Shown here one piece after another: positions 18,815 through 25,744 of a stretch of 42,077 bases of DNA. The notes under the pieces were generated by a model. It saw only the letters and a program-made list of their open reading frames with translations. It did not search any database and was not told the DNA's origin. The stretch is from Pararcticibacter amylolyticus (lineage in GTDB: Bacteria > Bacteroidota > Bacteroidia > Sphingobacteriales > Sphingobacteriaceae). Numbering within the stretch: the stretch's first letter is position 1; each line of letters starts with the position of its first letter. The DNA is taken from positions 25,290-67,366 of the forward strand of contig NZ_QEAS01000015.1 in assembly GCF_003130405.1 (NCBI RefSeq), in the 5' to 3' direction. A program made the translations under genes and the position numbers.

Positions 18815-19708
18815 TTAATTCAGTTGCCTGTAGGCTTTTGGAGAATACCCGGTTTTGCTTTTGAAAAGCTTCGTGAAATGAGAAGGATGCTCAAATCCAA
18901 GGTCGTACGCTATTTCGCTGATGGCGTTTTCGGTGCTCCAGAGCAATGCCTTTGCTTTGTCAATCAGCTTCAGGTGTATGTGTTCCTGGGTGGATTTGCC
19001 GGTATATTTGCTTAACAGGTCGGTGAGGTAATTGGCTGAGAGGTTGAGCTCTGAAGCGAAATGTTTTACGTCGGGCAGGCCCGATTCTATCAGCGAACCT
19101 TTGGCAAAGTAATCATTCAGAAGCCTGTCGAACCTTTCCACGATATCATGGCTGACTTTTGTCCTCGTGAGGAACTGGCGGTCGTAAAACCGCGAGCAGT
19201 ACGACAGCAGCAGTTCGAGGTTCGTGAGGATGAGATTGTAGGAGTGCTGGTCTAAATTGCCGGATATCTCCCTGGAGATGTTCCGGAGGCAGTCTTCGAG
19301 GACATTCTTTTCAGCGTCTGAGATATGGAGGGATTCGTTGGCCTCATAGCCGAAGAAAGAATATTCGGTGAGCTTGCTTCCCCGGGCACTTGCATTCAGG
19401 AAATCAGGATGGATGTAGATGGCCCATCCTGTCACTTTATTCTCAATGCCTGGCGATAACACCTGGTGGGGCGCGGTAAACATCAGGGTGCCTTCGGAGA
19501 AATCGTAGTTTGTATGGCCATATTTCATCCGGCCCTCTATCTTTTTGCAGGCCACAGAGTATAAATTGAGCCTGTATCTGGCGCCTTCCTTTCTATGTGA
19601 ACGGTCGACTTTGGCGAGGTCGACAATGGTGATCAGGGGATGCAGCGGCTTATCGTAATGAAAAAACTCGTGCAGCTCTGAAACTGACCGGATATCTGTA
19701 TACTCCAT
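18815..19708 (-). CDS. AraC-family transcriptional regulator
   Basis: A 297-residue cytoplasmic regulator with an N-terminal cupin-like sensory half and a C-terminal double helix-turn-helix (HFASELNLSANYLTDLLSKYTG; ISEIAYDLGFEHPSHFTKLFKSKTGYSPKAYR region). The start at 19708 (MEYTDIRSVSELHEF) was chosen because the longer frame from 19783 would run through a large palindrome at 19741-19785 that looks like an operator. It follows an SDR oxidoreductase gene on the same strand, 124 bp apart. AraC/SDR pairs of this kind are frequent in Bacteroidota, where the regulator commonly activates the oxidoreductase; that role is inferred here. The effector is unknown. Confidence 0.92.
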   Translation of the reverse strand: MEYTDIRSVSELHEFFHYDKPLHPLITIVDLAKVDRSHRKEGARYRLNLYSVACKKIEGRMKYGHTNYDFSEGTLMFTAPHQVLSPGIENKVTGWAIYIHPDFLNASARGSKLTEYSFFGYEANESLHISDAEKNVLEDCLRNISREISGNLDQHSYNLILTNLELLLSYCSRFYDRQFLTRTKVSHDIVERFDRLLNDYFAKGSLIESGLPDVKHFASELNLSANYLTDLLSKYTGKSTQEHIHLKLIDKAKALLWSTENAISEIAYDLGFEHPSHFTKLFKSKTGYSPKAYRQLN

Positions 19709-19740
19709 TGCGTTCGGATGGTTGAAAATTGAAAAGATGA

Positions 19741-19785
19741 ACTTGTTTATATGCAAGTTCTGATAAAGTTGCATATAAAACAAGT
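19741..19785 (-). promoter_or_regulatory. 45-bp imperfect palindrome before the AraC regulator
   Basis: The left arm is 19741-19756 (ACTTGTTTATATGCAA). The right arm is 19769-19785 and its reverse complement is ACTTGTTTTATATGCAA, so the arms are identical except for one extra T. The spacer is 12 nt. It lies 32 bp upstream of the regulator start codon. Likely an operator for autoregulation, or a leader hairpin; the length of the arms is unusual for either. Confidence 0.65.
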
Positions 19786-19832
19786 TTTGAGCTCCTATCT
19801 TTTAGCACGCATCATGGATGCGCGGGTGCCGT

Positions 19833-20600
19833 TTATATCATGATGCCCCCGCCTGCTTCAATGCGCTGCGCATTAACAAAGCGGCTGTCGTCGGAAAGGA
19901 GGGAGACGACGAAAGCGCCTATGTCGTCGGCTTCGCCCAGGCGGCCGAGCGCTGTACTGGCGGCTATCTGCTGGCGGTGGGCTTCGTCGCCTTTTCCGCC
20001 GCCGAACTCAGTGTCGATGGCCCCGGGCGCCACGGAATTCACCCGGATCTTGCGGTCGGCGTATTCTTTGGCGAAATACCGTGTCAGTGCTTCTGTTGCT
20101 GCCTTCAATGCTCCATACACGGCTACACCTGGAAATGCAAAACGGGCCAGTCCGGAGGTGATGTTAATGATCTGGCCGCCATCATTGATGAGCGGCAGGA
20201 GCTTCTGTGTGAGAAAGAAAACACCCTTGAAGTTGACATTCACCAGTTCGTCAAACTGCTCCTCTGTGGTGTCTTTAATAAGTGTACGCTGAGCTATCCC
20301 TGCATTGTTCACCAGGTAATCGAAGTTTTCCCGGTTCCATTCCTGCCGGAGTGCTTCTGAAACCTGGCCGGCGAAACGGCTGAAGGAGCGGATATCGGCG
20401 GCATTTAACTGAAGGGCGACTGCTTTGCCTCCGTTGCCTTTGATCTCTGCGGCTACTGCCAGCCCTTCTTCTGAACGGTTGTTATAGGTCAGGATCACGC
20501 CGAGTCCCCGTTCTGCGGCGTGTAATGCGATGCTTTTCCCGATCCCGCGGCTTCCCCCGGTTACCAGGACGATTTTTGCTTGTTCGTTATTTGTCTTCAT
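19833..20600 (-). CDS. Short-chain dehydrogenase/reductase (FabG-like)
   Basis: A 255-residue classical SDR using NAD(P)H. It has the Rossmann glycine motif TGGSRGIG (14-21), NNAG (98-101), catalytic S149, Y162 and K166 (YGALK), and a C-terminal FVNAQRIEAGGG. Arg17 and Ser16 in the glycine motif favour NADP(H). The substrate is unknown; FabG-like sequence is no proof of fatty-acid synthesis, and stand-alone copies next to an AraC regulator are usually stress or xenobiotic reductases. It is transcribed leftward, ahead of the AraC gene, and diverges from the toxin-antitoxin module. Confidence 0.93.
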   Translation of the reverse strand: MKTNNEQAKIVLVTGGSRGIGKSIALHAAERGLGVILTYNNRSEEGLAVAAEIKGNGGKAVALQLNAADIRSFSRFAGQVSEALRQEWNRENFDYLVNNAGIAQRTLIKDTTEEQFDELVNVNFKGVFFLTQKLLPLINDGGQIINITSGLARFAFPGVAVYGALKAATEALTRYFAKEYADRKIRVNSVAPGAIDTEFGGGKGDEAHRQQIAASTALGRLGEADDIGAFVVSLLSDDSRFVNAQRIEAGGGIMI

Positions 20601-20751
20601 GTTGCGGAAATTTTATAAGACAAAGTTCCGGGATGATGTCGGCTTGTATTTGAATATTTAAGGGAAAGACTTATACTTTTCTCTGGCATGACGTGGTGGC
20701 TGGCGTTTAAAGGGGGCCGATCTGGGGTGTTTTTTTGTAAACAATTTTGTT

Positions 20752-20759
20752 TATATTTG
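20752..20759 (+). promoter_or_regulatory. Candidate -7 element directly before the XRE antitoxin gene
   Basis: TATATTTG matches the Bacteroidota -7 consensus TAnnTTTG and ends three bases before the ATG at 20763. The nearest upstream TTTG (20734-20737) is only 14 nt away, shorter than usual. If used, transcription would start at or just after the start codon, so the mRNA would be leaderless or a different element is used. Confidence 0.35.
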
Positions 20760-20762
20760 TAT

Positions 20763-21257
20763 ATGGACAAGCGGTTTGAGAAATATAAGGGTATTCATCC
20801 TGGAGTAGTTCTTGAGCGTGAATTAAAAAAACGCTCGCTCAAGCAACGGCCGTTTGCTTTGTCGGTTGCCGAACATCCTCAGACATTTAATGCAATAGCG
20901 AGGGGAAAGAGGGGAATCAGTACAGCCCTCGCTCTAAAAATAGAGAAGGAATTGGGCCTTGAAGAAGGAACGTTGGTATTACTACAGGCCTATTACGATA
21001 TTCGTATGGAAAAAGAGAAATGGGAGAGAGCTAAACCCGATTTATCTCTTTTGAGAAAGTCTTTATTCTGGGATGCTGATATCGATCGAATCGATTGGAA
21101 CAAGCACTATAAAGCGGTTATTCAGCGGGTTTTTGAACGTGGCAATGAGCAGGAGAAGAATGAGCTCGTGCGGTTTTATGGGGAAGAGCTGGTTCAGTCG
21201 GCCTTAAACACGGGGAGGACTCCTCGTTCTTTCCACATACCGGGTGCCTCAAAGTAG
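20763..21257 (+). CDS. XRE/HigA-like antitoxin of an AbiEii-type pair
   Basis: 164 residues from the ATG at 20763; the open frame extends upstream but the family-typical KYKGIHPGVVLERELKKR starts here. It has an N-terminal Cro/C1-type helix-turn-helix (~8-70; RPFALSVAEHPQTFNAIARGKRG), then a helical C-terminal part with DADIDRIDW, a VIQRVFERGNEQEK block and RFYG. It is followed after 6 bp by the nucleotidyltransferase gene, so the two are co-transcribed. The likely role is to bind and neutralise that toxin and repress the operon. Classic AbiE systems use AbiEi, with a winged-helix N-terminus, as antitoxin; this one uses a HigA-like domain. Confidence 0.85.
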   Translation: MDKRFEKYKGIHPGVVLERELKKRSLKQRPFALSVAEHPQTFNAIARGKRGISTALALKIEKELGLEEGTLVLLQAYYDIRMEKEKWERAKPDLSLLRKSLFWDADIDRIDWNKHYKAVIQRVFERGNEQEKNELVRFYGEELVQSALNTGRTPRSFHIPGASK

Positions 21258-21263
21258 ACTGTG

Positions 21264-21917
21264 ATGTTACATTATAATACGATTGGTGATCTTTTACGAG
21301 AATACCTTCTTGTCCTGATGAACTCCAGGGAGTTTGAGAAATTCCGCTTGGTTGGAGGGACAGCATTAAGTTTACAATTAGGACATCGCGAATCAATAGA
21401 TATTGATCTTTTTACAGACTCTCCTTACGGAAGTATTGATTTTTCCGAACTTGACAGTTTCCTGCAAAGTACCTTTCCTTATACGGAACACTCGGCAGAT
21501 TTGATTCCTGCGATGGGCAAGTCGTATTTCATTGGGGCAGAGGCGGGGCATTCTATTAAACTGGATGTCTTTTATACTGATTCTTTTATTCAACCCGCTT
21601 TAGTGGAAGATAATATCCGGCTTGCAACTGCCGAAGAAATTGCAGCGATGAAGATTGATGTGGTGCAACGTGGTGGTCGTAAAAAAGATTTTTGGGATCT
21701 TCATGAACTATTATCCGTTTTAAGTATTGAGAGGATGCTGGGCCTGCATCAGCAACGCTATCAATACAACCACGACGAACATCTTATTCTGAATAATTTT
21801 TCAGATTTCAGTCTTGCTGATGAGGATTTCGACCCCAAATGCTTACGTGGAAATTATTGGGAATTTATAAAAGAAGACATTGAAGATGCATTGGCTGCAT
21901 ATTGGTTACGTAAATAA
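21264..21917 (+). CDS. AbiEii/AbiGii-like nucleotidyltransferase toxin
   Basis: 217 residues of the DNA-polymerase-beta-like nucleotidyltransferase fold. Motifs are RLVGGTALSLQLGHR (GG at 31-32), SIDIDLFT (D46 and D48, metal binding), IKLDVFY (the third acidic strand) and the family-typical IDVVQRGGRKKDFWDLHELL. Related AbiE/MenT toxins transfer nucleotides to tRNA or other targets and arrest growth, protecting populations from phage. The ATG at 21264 is preferred over the adjacent in-frame GTG at 21261. It starts 6 bp after the XRE gene and its stop is 13 bp from the convergent GH67 gene. The gene appears intact. Confidence 0.9.
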   Translation: MLHYNTIGDLLREYLLVLMNSREFEKFRLVGGTALSLQLGHRESIDIDLFTDSPYGSIDFSELDSFLQSTFPYTEHSADLIPAMGKSYFIGAEAGHSIKLDVFYTDSFIQPALVEDNIRLATAEEIAAMKIDVVQRGGRKKDFWDLHELLSVLSIERMLGLHQQRYQYNHDEHLILNNFSDFSLADEDFDPKCLRGNYWEFIKEDIEDALAAYWLRK

Positions 21918-21930
21918 TGTATATACTATC

Positions 21931-24090
21931 CTAATTCATACTTACTTTCAAAGCCTTATAATATTCCAAATCATGCGCCGGCGCTTCCAGCTCTGCTGGA
22001 ATAGGTCTTTTTGAAAAAGTCTGGAAATAGAGCAGGCAGGCATCCCGCCATATCACGGCTTCTTTTTCCTGTTCGGTCAGCAAGTTCTTTACGAGTGTGA
22101 AGCGTTCGGGATCGACGAGCGTTTTCAGGGTTTCCCATTTGTTTTGCATGGCCCTGACGGTGTAGACTCCGGCGGAATAACGGTAGCAAAGTTCATTCCA
22201 GAGGGTTTTCCCGGAGGAGGTTTTGTAGTCCCAGTCGGCATGGTGAAACCATAGCAGAAATTTTTCGGGGCAGGTATGAATATCGTTGAACCGTTCTTTC
22301 AAGGCGCCGGCATACTGGCTGACTGCATCGCTTCCGGCTGCTGTGCGGTCGAACCCAATGCCTTTTTCATCTGCGCGGTGGAAGCTCTCCCTGGTGCCGG
22401 TTGGCGCCGGTTTATCGCGTCTCCAGGGGGCGGGGCGATAGTGGCTGATATCCATAAGCATCGTCAAACCAAGCGGACCCATATAGTTGACGGCCGCTTC
22501 ACGGGATTGCATGGTGATTTGCTGCAAGCCGTCAAGCAGCACTTTATTGTTCCCGAAGGTGAGAATGTTCCATTCGCGGATCACGCCGGATGCTTTAAGT
22601 TCGGGATTCCATGACATCCTGCCAAAGGCATACCAGTTGGCCTGGGCAAAGGGATGTGCCGTCCAGTTGCGGGCATCACCGATGTTGGCAACGCCTGCGA
22701 TACCCGTCATTTTCTGAGGGCTGACCTTGCCTTCAATTACTTTTGCCACGGTCGTTCCCTGTCCTTTTGCGTAGGTGTCGCTCTGAAGGCATTCTTCAAA
22801 GAGCGGCCCGAGATAGACCAGGTGTGTACTGAAGCCCAGATATTCCTGCGTAAGCTGAACTTCGAGCATCAGGGGCGTTTTGTCCATCGCTCCAAACAGG
22901 GGATGAAAGGGTTCTCTCGGCTGAAAATCGATCGGCCCGTTCTTTACCTGCAGGAATACGTTGGATGCAAACTTGCCGTTGGTGGGATGAAATTCGTCAT
23001 AGGACTCCCGGATGCGGTCCTGTTCCCTGTTTTTATAGACAAAGGCTCTCCACATCACGATCCCCCGATGAGGAGCAAGAGCTTCGGCGAGCATATTTGC
23101 TCCGTCGGTATGTGATCGTCCATAATCCTGGGGACCAGGCTGCCCTTCTGAATTTGCTTTTACGCAGAACCCACCGAAGTCGGGGATGAGCTGATAGATC
23201 TCATCTGCTTTCTTCTTCCACCATTGTTTTACTGCCGGATCTGCGGGATCGGCAGTGGCCAGTTTCCCGATCCTGATGGGAGCGGCGAAGTTGACAGAAA
23301 CGTACACTTTTATTCCATACGGTCTGAATGCGTCGGCTAGCGCTTTTACCTTTACCAGGTATTCAGGGGTGAGGATATTGGGATTGGCATTTACATTGTT
23401 GAGGACGGTCCCGTTGATGCCGACGGAGGCGTTGGCTCTTGCGTAATCGATATATCGCCGGGATATTTTTCCGGGGAGTGTGTTCCATTCGAAAATAGAT
23501 CTTCCGGCATATCCGCGCTCGATGCTCCCATCGGGGTTATCCCAGTGATTGAGCAGGCGGTTTTGCAGTCTGGGAAAATCGCTTACAGAAAGGCGGGCGA
23601 TACTGGTTTCGGAAGCTAAGATCTGCAGGAAACGGAAGGTGCCGTAGAGCAGCCCGATGTCGGAATTGGCAGTGATAAGCGTGTAATTCTTTCCTCCTCC
23701 TGTGATGTTTTTGATGATGAAGCCTTCTTTGCCAAGCTGGCGAAGCTGTGCACGCAGCTCTTTATCTGCATTTGCTCCAAGCCTGGAAAGGGGGGCCACC
23801 ACGATGCTGTTGTTCTTTATTGCGTCTGTTTCGGGGATCTTTTTGCCTAGCAAGCTGCTGAGGCCGTTACGGAGTTCAGTTTTGGCAGCGTTGATGGTAG
23901 CTGAACTGCCCATGAAGGTATATTGCTTCAGCTGATCCTGGTACAGGCTGAGTGTTTTTTTATTTTGGATCCGGTCGTACCTCAGCCACAGTTTATAACC
24001 ATCTTCTGCATGAGTCTTGGCTTGCAGGAGTAAAAGGATGAGTAAACTGAATATTCTTAAATGGGTGGAACGGAATGTGGTGCGAAACAT
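21931..24090 (-). CDS. GH67 alpha-glucuronidase
   Basis: A 719-residue secreted enzyme (signal peptide ending near THA-EDG) that removes (4-O-methyl)-glucuronic acid from the ends of xylo-oligosaccharides. The start at 24090 avoids a 29-residue unconserved extension. The GH67 active site is complete: acid E315 in KANSEGQPGP, and bases D388 (NGPIDFQ) and E416 (QLTQEYLG). These are all offset by 23 from E292, D365 and E393 of the Cellvibrio enzyme as I recall them. Other family blocks are RLLNHWDNPDGSIERGYAG and MWRAFVY. It stands alone: no xylanase, SusC/D or hybrid regulator is adjacent. Confidence 0.95.
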   Translation of the reverse strand: MFRTTFRSTHLRIFSLLILLLLQAKTHAEDGYKLWLRYDRIQNKKTLSLYQDQLKQYTFMGSSATINAAKTELRNGLSSLLGKKIPETDAIKNNSIVVAPLSRLGANADKELRAQLRQLGKEGFIIKNITGGGKNYTLITANSDIGLLYGTFRFLQILASETSIARLSVSDFPRLQNRLLNHWDNPDGSIERGYAGRSIFEWNTLPGKISRRYIDYARANASVGINGTVLNNVNANPNILTPEYLVKVKALADAFRPYGIKVYVSVNFAAPIRIGKLATADPADPAVKQWWKKKADEIYQLIPDFGGFCVKANSEGQPGPQDYGRSHTDGANMLAEALAPHRGIVMWRAFVYKNREQDRIRESYDEFHPTNGKFASNVFLQVKNGPIDFQPREPFHPLFGAMDKTPLMLEVQLTQEYLGFSTHLVYLGPLFEECLQSDTYAKGQGTTVAKVIEGKVSPQKMTGIAGVANIGDARNWTAHPFAQANWYAFGRMSWNPELKASGVIREWNILTFGNNKVLLDGLQQITMQSREAAVNYMGPLGLTMLMDISHYRPAPWRRDKPAPTGTRESFHRADEKGIGFDRTAAGSDAVSQYAGALKERFNDIHTCPEKFLLWFHHADWDYKTSSGKTLWNELCYRYSAGVYTVRAMQNKWETLKTLVDPERFTLVKNLLTEQEKEAVIWRDACLLYFQTFSKRPIPAELEAPAHDLEYYKALKVSMN

Positions 24091-24129
24091 GTTTAAGGAG
24101 TGTGTGTAACTGGTGTTTATTGTGTGTGG

Positions 24130-24137
24130 CAAATATA
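24130..24137 (-). promoter_or_regulatory. Candidate -7 element for the alpha-glucuronidase gene
   Basis: On the minus strand this reads TATATTTG, a match to TAnnTTTG, about 40 nt before the start codon at 24090. No clear TTTG -33 element is found at the usual spacing, so the promoter may need an activator. Confidence 0.4.
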
Positions 24138-24244
24138 AACGAATATTTTGGATACGAATCAGCCGCGGGTTGTCCAATAATGTACAATGGGGTCATAATG
24201 GTTATCCTCTTTTGCTACCTTTACTGAAGTTTATTTATAGAGAA

Positions 24245-24742
24245 ATGATTCGTGAAAATTTGCTTATAGTATTGATAGGGGGCCTCTTGGCCGTGGGATG
24301 TAAAACCAGGAAAGAGTCCGGAAGTGGACTTGAAAGTGGTTCTGGTCCCGTTGTGAAGCTGCAAACTGCGGGTGCGCCTGTGAATGCTGATTCAGTGATG
24401 CTGACTTTTGTGGTTTATAATCACTCGGATACGGTTCAGCATTTTTGTAAATGGGATACGCCTTTTGAGCCTCTTCTGGGCAAATATCTGAGTGTAACCG
24501 ATAAGGCAGGAACAGAAGCGGATTATAAGGGAGCGATGGCCCGCAGGGTGATGCCGCCGCCGTCTGAAAGTTATATCCTGGTGAACCCTCACGACAGCGT
24601 GTCTGCTACTTTCAACCTGGCTAAGGGATATGCTGTTAAGCCGGGGAGCTATACTGTACGGTATATTGCTTCGGGCTTGAGCGGCCTTCAGGCTGGAAAT
24701 GAGTTGAAGGTGGTGGTGCCGGGGGGAGTAAGTAGTAAGTAG
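24245..24742 (+). CDS. Lipoprotein resembling the propeptide domain of M35 metallopeptidases
   Basis: A 165-residue lipoprotein (AVGC, C20) starting at 24245; the upstream frame is not conserved-looking. The mature part is one beta-sandwich: VVKLQTAG...VMLTFVVYNHSD, HFCKWDTPFEPLLGK, LSVTDKAG, YKGAMARRVMPP, YILVNPHDSVSATFNLAKGY and PGSYTVRYIA. The KWDTPFE, Y-G-R and GSYTVRY blocks match, from memory, the N-terminal propeptide-like domain of deuterolysin/peptidyl-Lys (M35) proteases. There is no HExxH catalytic domain here or beside it. It may be a stand-alone envelope protein or a protease inhibitor. It diverges from the GH67 gene. Confidence 0.75.
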   Translation: MIRENLLIVLIGGLLAVGCKTRKESGSGLESGSGPVVKLQTAGAPVNADSVMLTFVVYNHSDTVQHFCKWDTPFEPLLGKYLSVTDKAGTEADYKGAMARRVMPPPSESYILVNPHDSVSATFNLAKGYAVKPGSYTVRYIASGLSGLQAGNELKVVVPGGVSSK

Positions 24743-24747
24743 TAAGT
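24727..24747 (+). repeat. Three tandem 7-bp repeats spanning a stop codon
   Basis: AGTAAGT occurs three times head to tail (24727, 24734, 24741), and the lipoprotein's TAG stop (24740-24742) lies on the junction of copies two and three. A gain or loss of one 7-bp copy would shift the frame at the C-terminus. Just downstream, GTTTTGAAATTTG is repeated at 24774-24786 and 24809-24821. Confidence 0.7.
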
Positions 24748-24856
24748 TTTAAGACGGGGCTTTGGGGATTTGAGTTTTGAAATTTGTGAGGAAGTGTGAT
24801 GCCTTACTGTTTTGAAATTTGAGCTTCTGTCTGACGTATATTTAAGGTTGAATAAC

Positions 24857-24864
24857 TATATTTG
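24857..24864 (+). promoter_or_regulatory. Candidate -7 element for the antitoxin/ParE-RelE pair
   Basis: TATATTTG matches TAnnTTTG and lies 20 nt before the antitoxin ATG at 24885, giving a leader of about 14 nt. No perfect TTTG -33 element is present at 19-21 nt. Confidence 0.45.
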
Positions 24865-24884
24865 TTAGTATTCATTTTTTGCGT

Positions 24885-25103
24885 ATGGATTTACAGTTTT
24901 TGTCGGACGGGAGAGGGCGTACAACAGCAGTACAAATGTCATTGGAAGACTGGGAGCGCATAAAAAGCTTATATCCCGATATTGAATATCTTTCTGGTGA
25001 TTTGCCGGCTTGGCAAAAAGATTTACTGGATATGCGATTAAAGGCGATAGCTGAGAACCCTGACCGCATCAGACCCGGAAGTGAATTATTTGATGAGTTA
25101 TAG
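24885..25103 (+). CDS. Antitoxin of a ParE/RelE-type toxin-antitoxin pair
   Basis: A 72-residue protein from the ATG at 24885. The N-terminus (LQFLSDGRGRTTAVQMSLEDWERI) looks like the short beta-hairpin plus helix of Phd/RelB-type DNA-binding antitoxins. The C-terminal half (AWQKDLLDMRLKAIAENPDRIRP) is an amphipathic helix suited to wrapping the toxin. It is followed after 10 bp by a ParE/RelE toxin gene, which makes the antitoxin role likely. The gene is intact although its toxin is frameshifted. Confidence 0.75.
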   Translation: MDLQFLSDGRGRTTAVQMSLEDWERIKSLYPDIEYLSGDLPAWQKDLLDMRLKAIAENPDRIRPGSELFDEL

Positions 25104-25113
25104 AAATTGTTAA

Positions 25114-25418
25114 ATGTCTTCATGGAGTTTATTCTATTATGATGAAGTCAGATTTGACATTAGAGATGCTAAAGAATGGTATCGGAAAACGCAGACCGGT
25201 TTGGAAAAGAGGTTTGCCTCAAGTGTCAAAGAGACTATCCTAAGGCTTCAAGAGACTCCATTGATATATCAACCTCGTTATAAGCATGTTCGTGTAGCCT
25301 ACACACCAATATTTCCTTATGCAGTACATTTTATGTGAACGACTCGTTAAAGCAGATTGTAATAATAGCTATAGTACATCAGCACAGAAACCCTGAACAC
25401 TTTAAGCAACGGTTATAA
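25114..25418 (+). pseudogene. ParE/RelE-family toxin, frameshifted near the 3' end
   Basis: The first frame (25114-25338) encodes 74 residues of a RelE/ParE-fold toxin: a helix (AKEWYRKTQTGLEKRFASSV) and beta strands (YKHVRVAYTPIFPYAVHF), then a premature TGA. The expected ending continues in another frame from 25335 to the TAA at 25416-25418 (VNDSLKQIVIIAIVHQHRNPEHF, then KQRL), typical of the family's last strands. One missing T in the TTTT run at 25329-25332 explains the break. Restoring it gives about 101 residues, the normal length. It could be an inactivating mutation or a homopolymer sequencing error. Loss of the final strands should abolish ribosome or gyrase targeting. Confidence 0.8.
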
Positions 25419-25744
25419 ACCATCGCATCAAAATACCGCGGATGCGGCAATCCTGTTAGGTTTTTAAGTGGCGTTAATTTCGTGGCTGATGTAAGGTAAT
25501 TGATCGGAATAAGCTTGTCGTTTCCGGAAAAGGGGAGCAAATTGACGCTGGTGCCGGGAAATACCGGGGTAAAGCAAAAATGTCTTTTCAGCAGATGCCT
25601 GATGATAAATCAGCCAGGGGAGATGCTTCAGCAGAAAAACAGAAAGCGGATGAGCAACTTATGGAAGCCGACAGCATTACCTTTAGTTTACGCAGCCTGA
25701 AGGGGAAGGCGGTTGGGAAATAAGGGGGATAACGGGGGGCTGGC
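25419..25744. other. 326 bp without a recognisable gene; possible 47-residue ORF
   Basis: Between the broken toxin and dnaE2. The plus strand has an open frame with an ATG at 25580 and TAA at 25721-25723 (47 residues; Lys/Ala-rich, MSFQQMPDDKSARGDASAEK at the start). It remains open upstream to about 25486 without a start codon, which may be a decayed gene remnant. I do not recognise the product, and see no hairpin or repeat. Confidence 0.3.

Noticed and set aside
19808-19822. CGCATC/GATGCG stem after the SDR gene as a terminator
   Set aside because: The arms are only 6 bp and no T run follows on either strand; it may be chance.
19818-20360. Plus-strand open frames antisense to the SDR gene
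   Set aside because: The opposite strand encodes a complete SDR with all motifs; the antisense products are Cys-rich and look random.
20734-20737. TTTG as a -33 element for the XRE gene
   Set aside because: The spacer to TATATTTG is only 14 nt, compared with about 19-21 nt at the better promoters in this window, and the region is a T-rich homopolymer run.
25326-25340. Programmed -1 frameshift in the toxin gene
   Set aside because: CAT TTT ATG TGA is not a canonical slippery heptamer and no pseudoknot or strong hairpin is evident downstream; a simple deletion or sequencing error is likelier.
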